From Kitasatospora sp. GP82 (GTDB lineage Bacteria > Actinomycetota > Actinomycetes > Streptomycetales > Streptomycetaceae), in assembly GCF_029892105.1 (NCBI RefSeq), contig NZ_JARZAJ010000038.1, positions 1 through 62,354 on the forward strand: 62,354 bases of DNA. The letters are read 5' to 3'. How positions within the stretch are numbered: the stretch's first letter is position 1; each line of letters begins with the position of its first letter. Shown here piece after piece: positions 60,518-62,354 of this stretch. The notes under the pieces are model-generated. The model was not told the DNA's origin and did no database searches. It worked only from the letters and a program-made list of their open reading frames with translations. The position numbers and the translations under genes are program-made.

Positions 60518-62215
60518 CTAGGCGCCGGTTGCGGGTGTGAAGGTGGCGGTGTAGCGGTGGCCGCCGATTTCCAGGCGCAGGGAGCGCGGGGGCTCTGGGT
60601 GCGTGGCACTCAGGGCATGCTGGAGGGCGGAGACGGCCAGCAGGGGGTCAGGGCCCGGTCCGCCGCCGGCCTCCGAGCGCAGTTCGGTATGGAACGGCCG
60701 CCCACCGTCACGTAGTTGGAGCAGACATCGGGTGCGGTCCAGCACCACGGCCGCGATCCGGCACTGCGGGAAGCGGGCCAGTGTACGTTCCGGCCAGGTC
60801 TCGTCCACCGGGCCATGGCCGGCTCCGGTGCCCGCCCGACGGGCGAGGACGGTGGCGCTCTGGGCCAAGTGGTGGGCCTGTGGGGTCGGTTCGCAGAGCC
60901 GGTGCTGCTGTACGGGGGCGTCCGTGGGGGCCGGCGAGTGCGGGCTGAGGTCGAGCAGACGGGCGGGGAAGCGGCGGACGCGGATCACGGCCGGTTTGCC
61001 CTCGGCCTCGGGTTCCACCAGCTCCGTGCGGACCGTGAACTCGCGGACCGGCTCGGCGCAGATCGCGGGCAGCGGTACGGGCTGCGGCAACGGCCGCTCG
61101 GTGGGCGCGGGCAGGCCGAGGTGGCCGTAGATCAGCTCGGTGAGCAGCGCGAGGGACTGGTCCTCGTGGCTGAAGGCTCCGGCCGGGAGGGGTACCGGGG
61201 GCGGGACGTGGTCGAACTGGGGCCGCAACGGGTGTCGCAGGTCCAGGCGCGGTGCACCGCGCCGGAGTTCATTCATCGGCGAGTCCTCGGCGACCTCGGG
61301 TCCGCCGTCCGTTGCGAGCAGCAGTGGCAGGCCGACCGCGGCACCGTAGAGGGCGACCGAGCCGTGGTCGCAGACCAGGGTGTCGGCGGCGACCAGGGCG
61401 GCGCGCCAGCCCTCGTCCGGCGGTATCAGGATCAGACCTGCCGCCAGCGCGGACCTCAGCCACAGCCGGAGCTGGAACTCCCCGTGGTACGTCCACACGT
61501 TCGGGTGCATGACGAGTGCGGTGCGGTACTCGTCCACGGGCAGTTCGGCGAGCAGGCGGGCCGCGAGCTGCGGATGACGTCCGATCAGTGACTCCGGGCC
61601 CCAGGTGGAGGAGAGCAGTACGAGCGACTGCGCCGGCCCCACAGCGAGCGCGGACCGGTAGTCCTCGCGCCAGGGCAGGCTGGCGCGCAGGCGGTCGTGG
61701 CAGGGGTCGCCGACGACGGTGGCGTACTCGGCGGCGGGCGGGCAGTGGTGTCCCAGGCGGCGTACCTGCTCGGGGTGCGCGAGACCGATGCCGGCCGGGA
61801 CGACCCGTCCGTTGTGGAGCAGCTGCTCGGGGGTGAGGCCGGAGGGCGCAGACTGTGCGGCGGCGTACTCGGGCTGGAGCTTGTTGAACCCCGCTCCGTG
61901 CGGGACGAGCAGGACCGGGGTGGGGAGGGCGTACAGGTCGCCGTTGGCGCTGGCGGTGAGTGCCAGGTGGAAGGGACGGCGGACGGCTTCGTCCCACGGG
62001 ATGCTGCGGGCGTCGAGCGTGTCGAGCAGTGCGGGCAGCCCGTCCTCGAAGGCCGAGCCGGCGGCGACGGTGAAGGAGAGTTCGATCCGGGTGTCGTCGG
62101 CGAGTACCGGGACGATGTCCAGCAGCCGGTTGAGAGCGGTGGCCGTACGGATCACCAGGAGGACTCGGCGGACGGTAACGACCGTCGCCGCGCCCCCGAA
62201 CCGCACCTCGGCCAC
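60518..62215 (-). CDS. GT-B-like transferase with extra C-terminal domain, convergent with STAND-TPR
   Basis: A 565-residue protein. The first half has RRVLLVIRTATALNRLL and VLLVPHGAGFNKL, and the second VLLSSTWGPESL, VMHPNVWTYHG and VCDHGSVALYGAA, the same motif series as the protein at 21471-22709, in a GT-B/CDP-glycerol transferase pattern. Residues after about 410 add a separate domain (RFPQCRIAAVVLDRTRCLL) that matches the separate gene at 20980-21483. It is likely a cytoplasmic transferase of unknown donor. The GTG start at 62215 is the best available. Confidence 0.65.
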   Translation of the reverse strand: MAEVRFGGAATVVTVRRVLLVIRTATALNRLLDIVPVLADDTRIELSFTVAAGSAFEDGLPALLDTLDARSIPWDEAVRRPFHLALTASANGDLYALPTPVLLVPHGAGFNKLQPEYAAAQSAPSGLTPEQLLHNGRVVPAGIGLAHPEQVRRLGHHCPPAAEYATVVGDPCHDRLRASLPWREDYRSALAVGPAQSLVLLSSTWGPESLIGRHPQLAARLLAELPVDEYRTALVMHPNVWTYHGEFQLRLWLRSALAAGLILIPPDEGWRAALVAADTLVCDHGSVALYGAAVGLPLLLATDGGPEVAEDSPMNELRRGAPRLDLRHPLRPQFDHVPPPVPLPAGAFSHEDQSLALLTELIYGHLGLPAPTERPLPQPVPLPAICAEPVREFTVRTELVEPEAEGKPAVIRVRRFPARLLDLSPHSPAPTDAPVQQHRLCEPTPQAHHLAQSATVLARRAGTGAGHGPVDETWPERTLARFPQCRIAAVVLDRTRCLLQLRDGGRPFHTELRSEAGGGPGPDPLLAVSALQHALSATHPEPPRSLRLEIGGHRYTATFTPATGA

Positions 62216-62253
62216 CTCATCCGCAACCCCACCCCGACGACCTCGCCCAGTCC

Positions 62254-62354
62254 TCCCGGCTCCCGGCTCCCGGCTCCCGGCTCCCGGCTCCCGGCTCCCG
62301 GCTCCCGGCTCCCGGCTCCCGGCTCCCGGCTCCCGGCTCCCGGCTCCCGGCTCC
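62254..62354. repeat. Heptanucleotide tandem repeat (TCCCGGC)n
   Basis: Fourteen perfect copies of TCCCGGC and a partial copy run to the window edge. It lies upstream of the GT-B-like gene start, so slippage could alter that gene's promoter region. Since 7 is not a multiple of 3, any reading frame through it would shift with copy number. Confidence 0.9.

Overview
The window is high-GC DNA with GTG/TTG starts, purine-rich Shine-Dalgarno sites, short 4-bp gene overlaps and GC-rich hairpin terminators. Its families (AfsR-like SARP regulator, streptophobe, DUF6777, DUF2277, DUF1876, FBP zinc finger, mycothiol-dependent isomerase, multi-GAF SpoIIE-type phosphatase) point to a chromosomal accessory region of a Streptomyces or Kitasatospora relative. 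No tRNA, rRNA, IS element, phage gene, CRISPR array or classical PKS/NRPS cluster is visible.

Layout. 1-1.1 kb: cut-off secreted NlpC/P60-like protein with near-identical 47-residue repeats. 1.3-4.1 kb: a P-loop protein and two overlapping ATP-grasp ligases. 4.2-7.3 kb: ferredoxin, cytochrome P450 with an altered ExxR motif, DUF2252 protein. 7.4-11.1 kb: small flavin/PPOX protein, FBP protein, and an SDR plus ACC-synthase-like aminotransferase pair. 11.2-16.2 kb: small genes, a phosphatase pseudogene, AEC transporter, sugar-nucleotide epimerase, kinase-like protein, HD hydrolase and DUF1876 protein. 16.2-22.7 kb: a SARP/NB-ARC/TPR regulator followed by a 47-residue secreted peptide gene, then a decayed STAND-TPR gene facing two glycosyltransferase-like genes. 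23-33 kb: DacB, then an FHA/ABC exporter and Ser/Thr kinase signalling set with streptophobe and DUF6777 proteins.

33-40 kb is a coherent catabolic operon: divergent FadR-type regulator, amino-acid permease, glutamine-synthetase-like ligase, class C26 amidohydrolase, aldehyde dehydrogenase and SDR. This fits gamma-glutamylation-based use of an amine such as ethanolamine or a polyamine. 40-48.5 kb holds a 1238-residue PAS/GAF3/SpoIIE/HATPase sensor phosphatase, a ROK sugar kinase, and a MarR regulator divergent from a DJ-1/PfpI-aldehyde dehydrogenase fusion with a 19-bp perfect dyad between them, then a mycothiol-dependent enzyme. 48.8-57.8 kb holds an unknown helical protein, an AurF-like diiron oxygenase, two secreted proteins, an XRE-nSTAND-WD40 (14 blades) protein and an SGNH hydrolase. 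58-62.3 kb holds an intact STAND-TPR gene convergent with a glycosyltransferase-like gene, the intact counterpart of the decayed 20-22.7 kb locus, and ends in a heptanucleotide tandem repeat.

The strongest candidates for undescribed biology are the twice-occurring convergent STAND-TPR / GT-B-like module, the TPR-SARP regulator with an adjacent exported peptide, the DJ-1-ALDH fusion, the tandem ATP-grasp pair, and the P450 and SDR with substituted signature residues.
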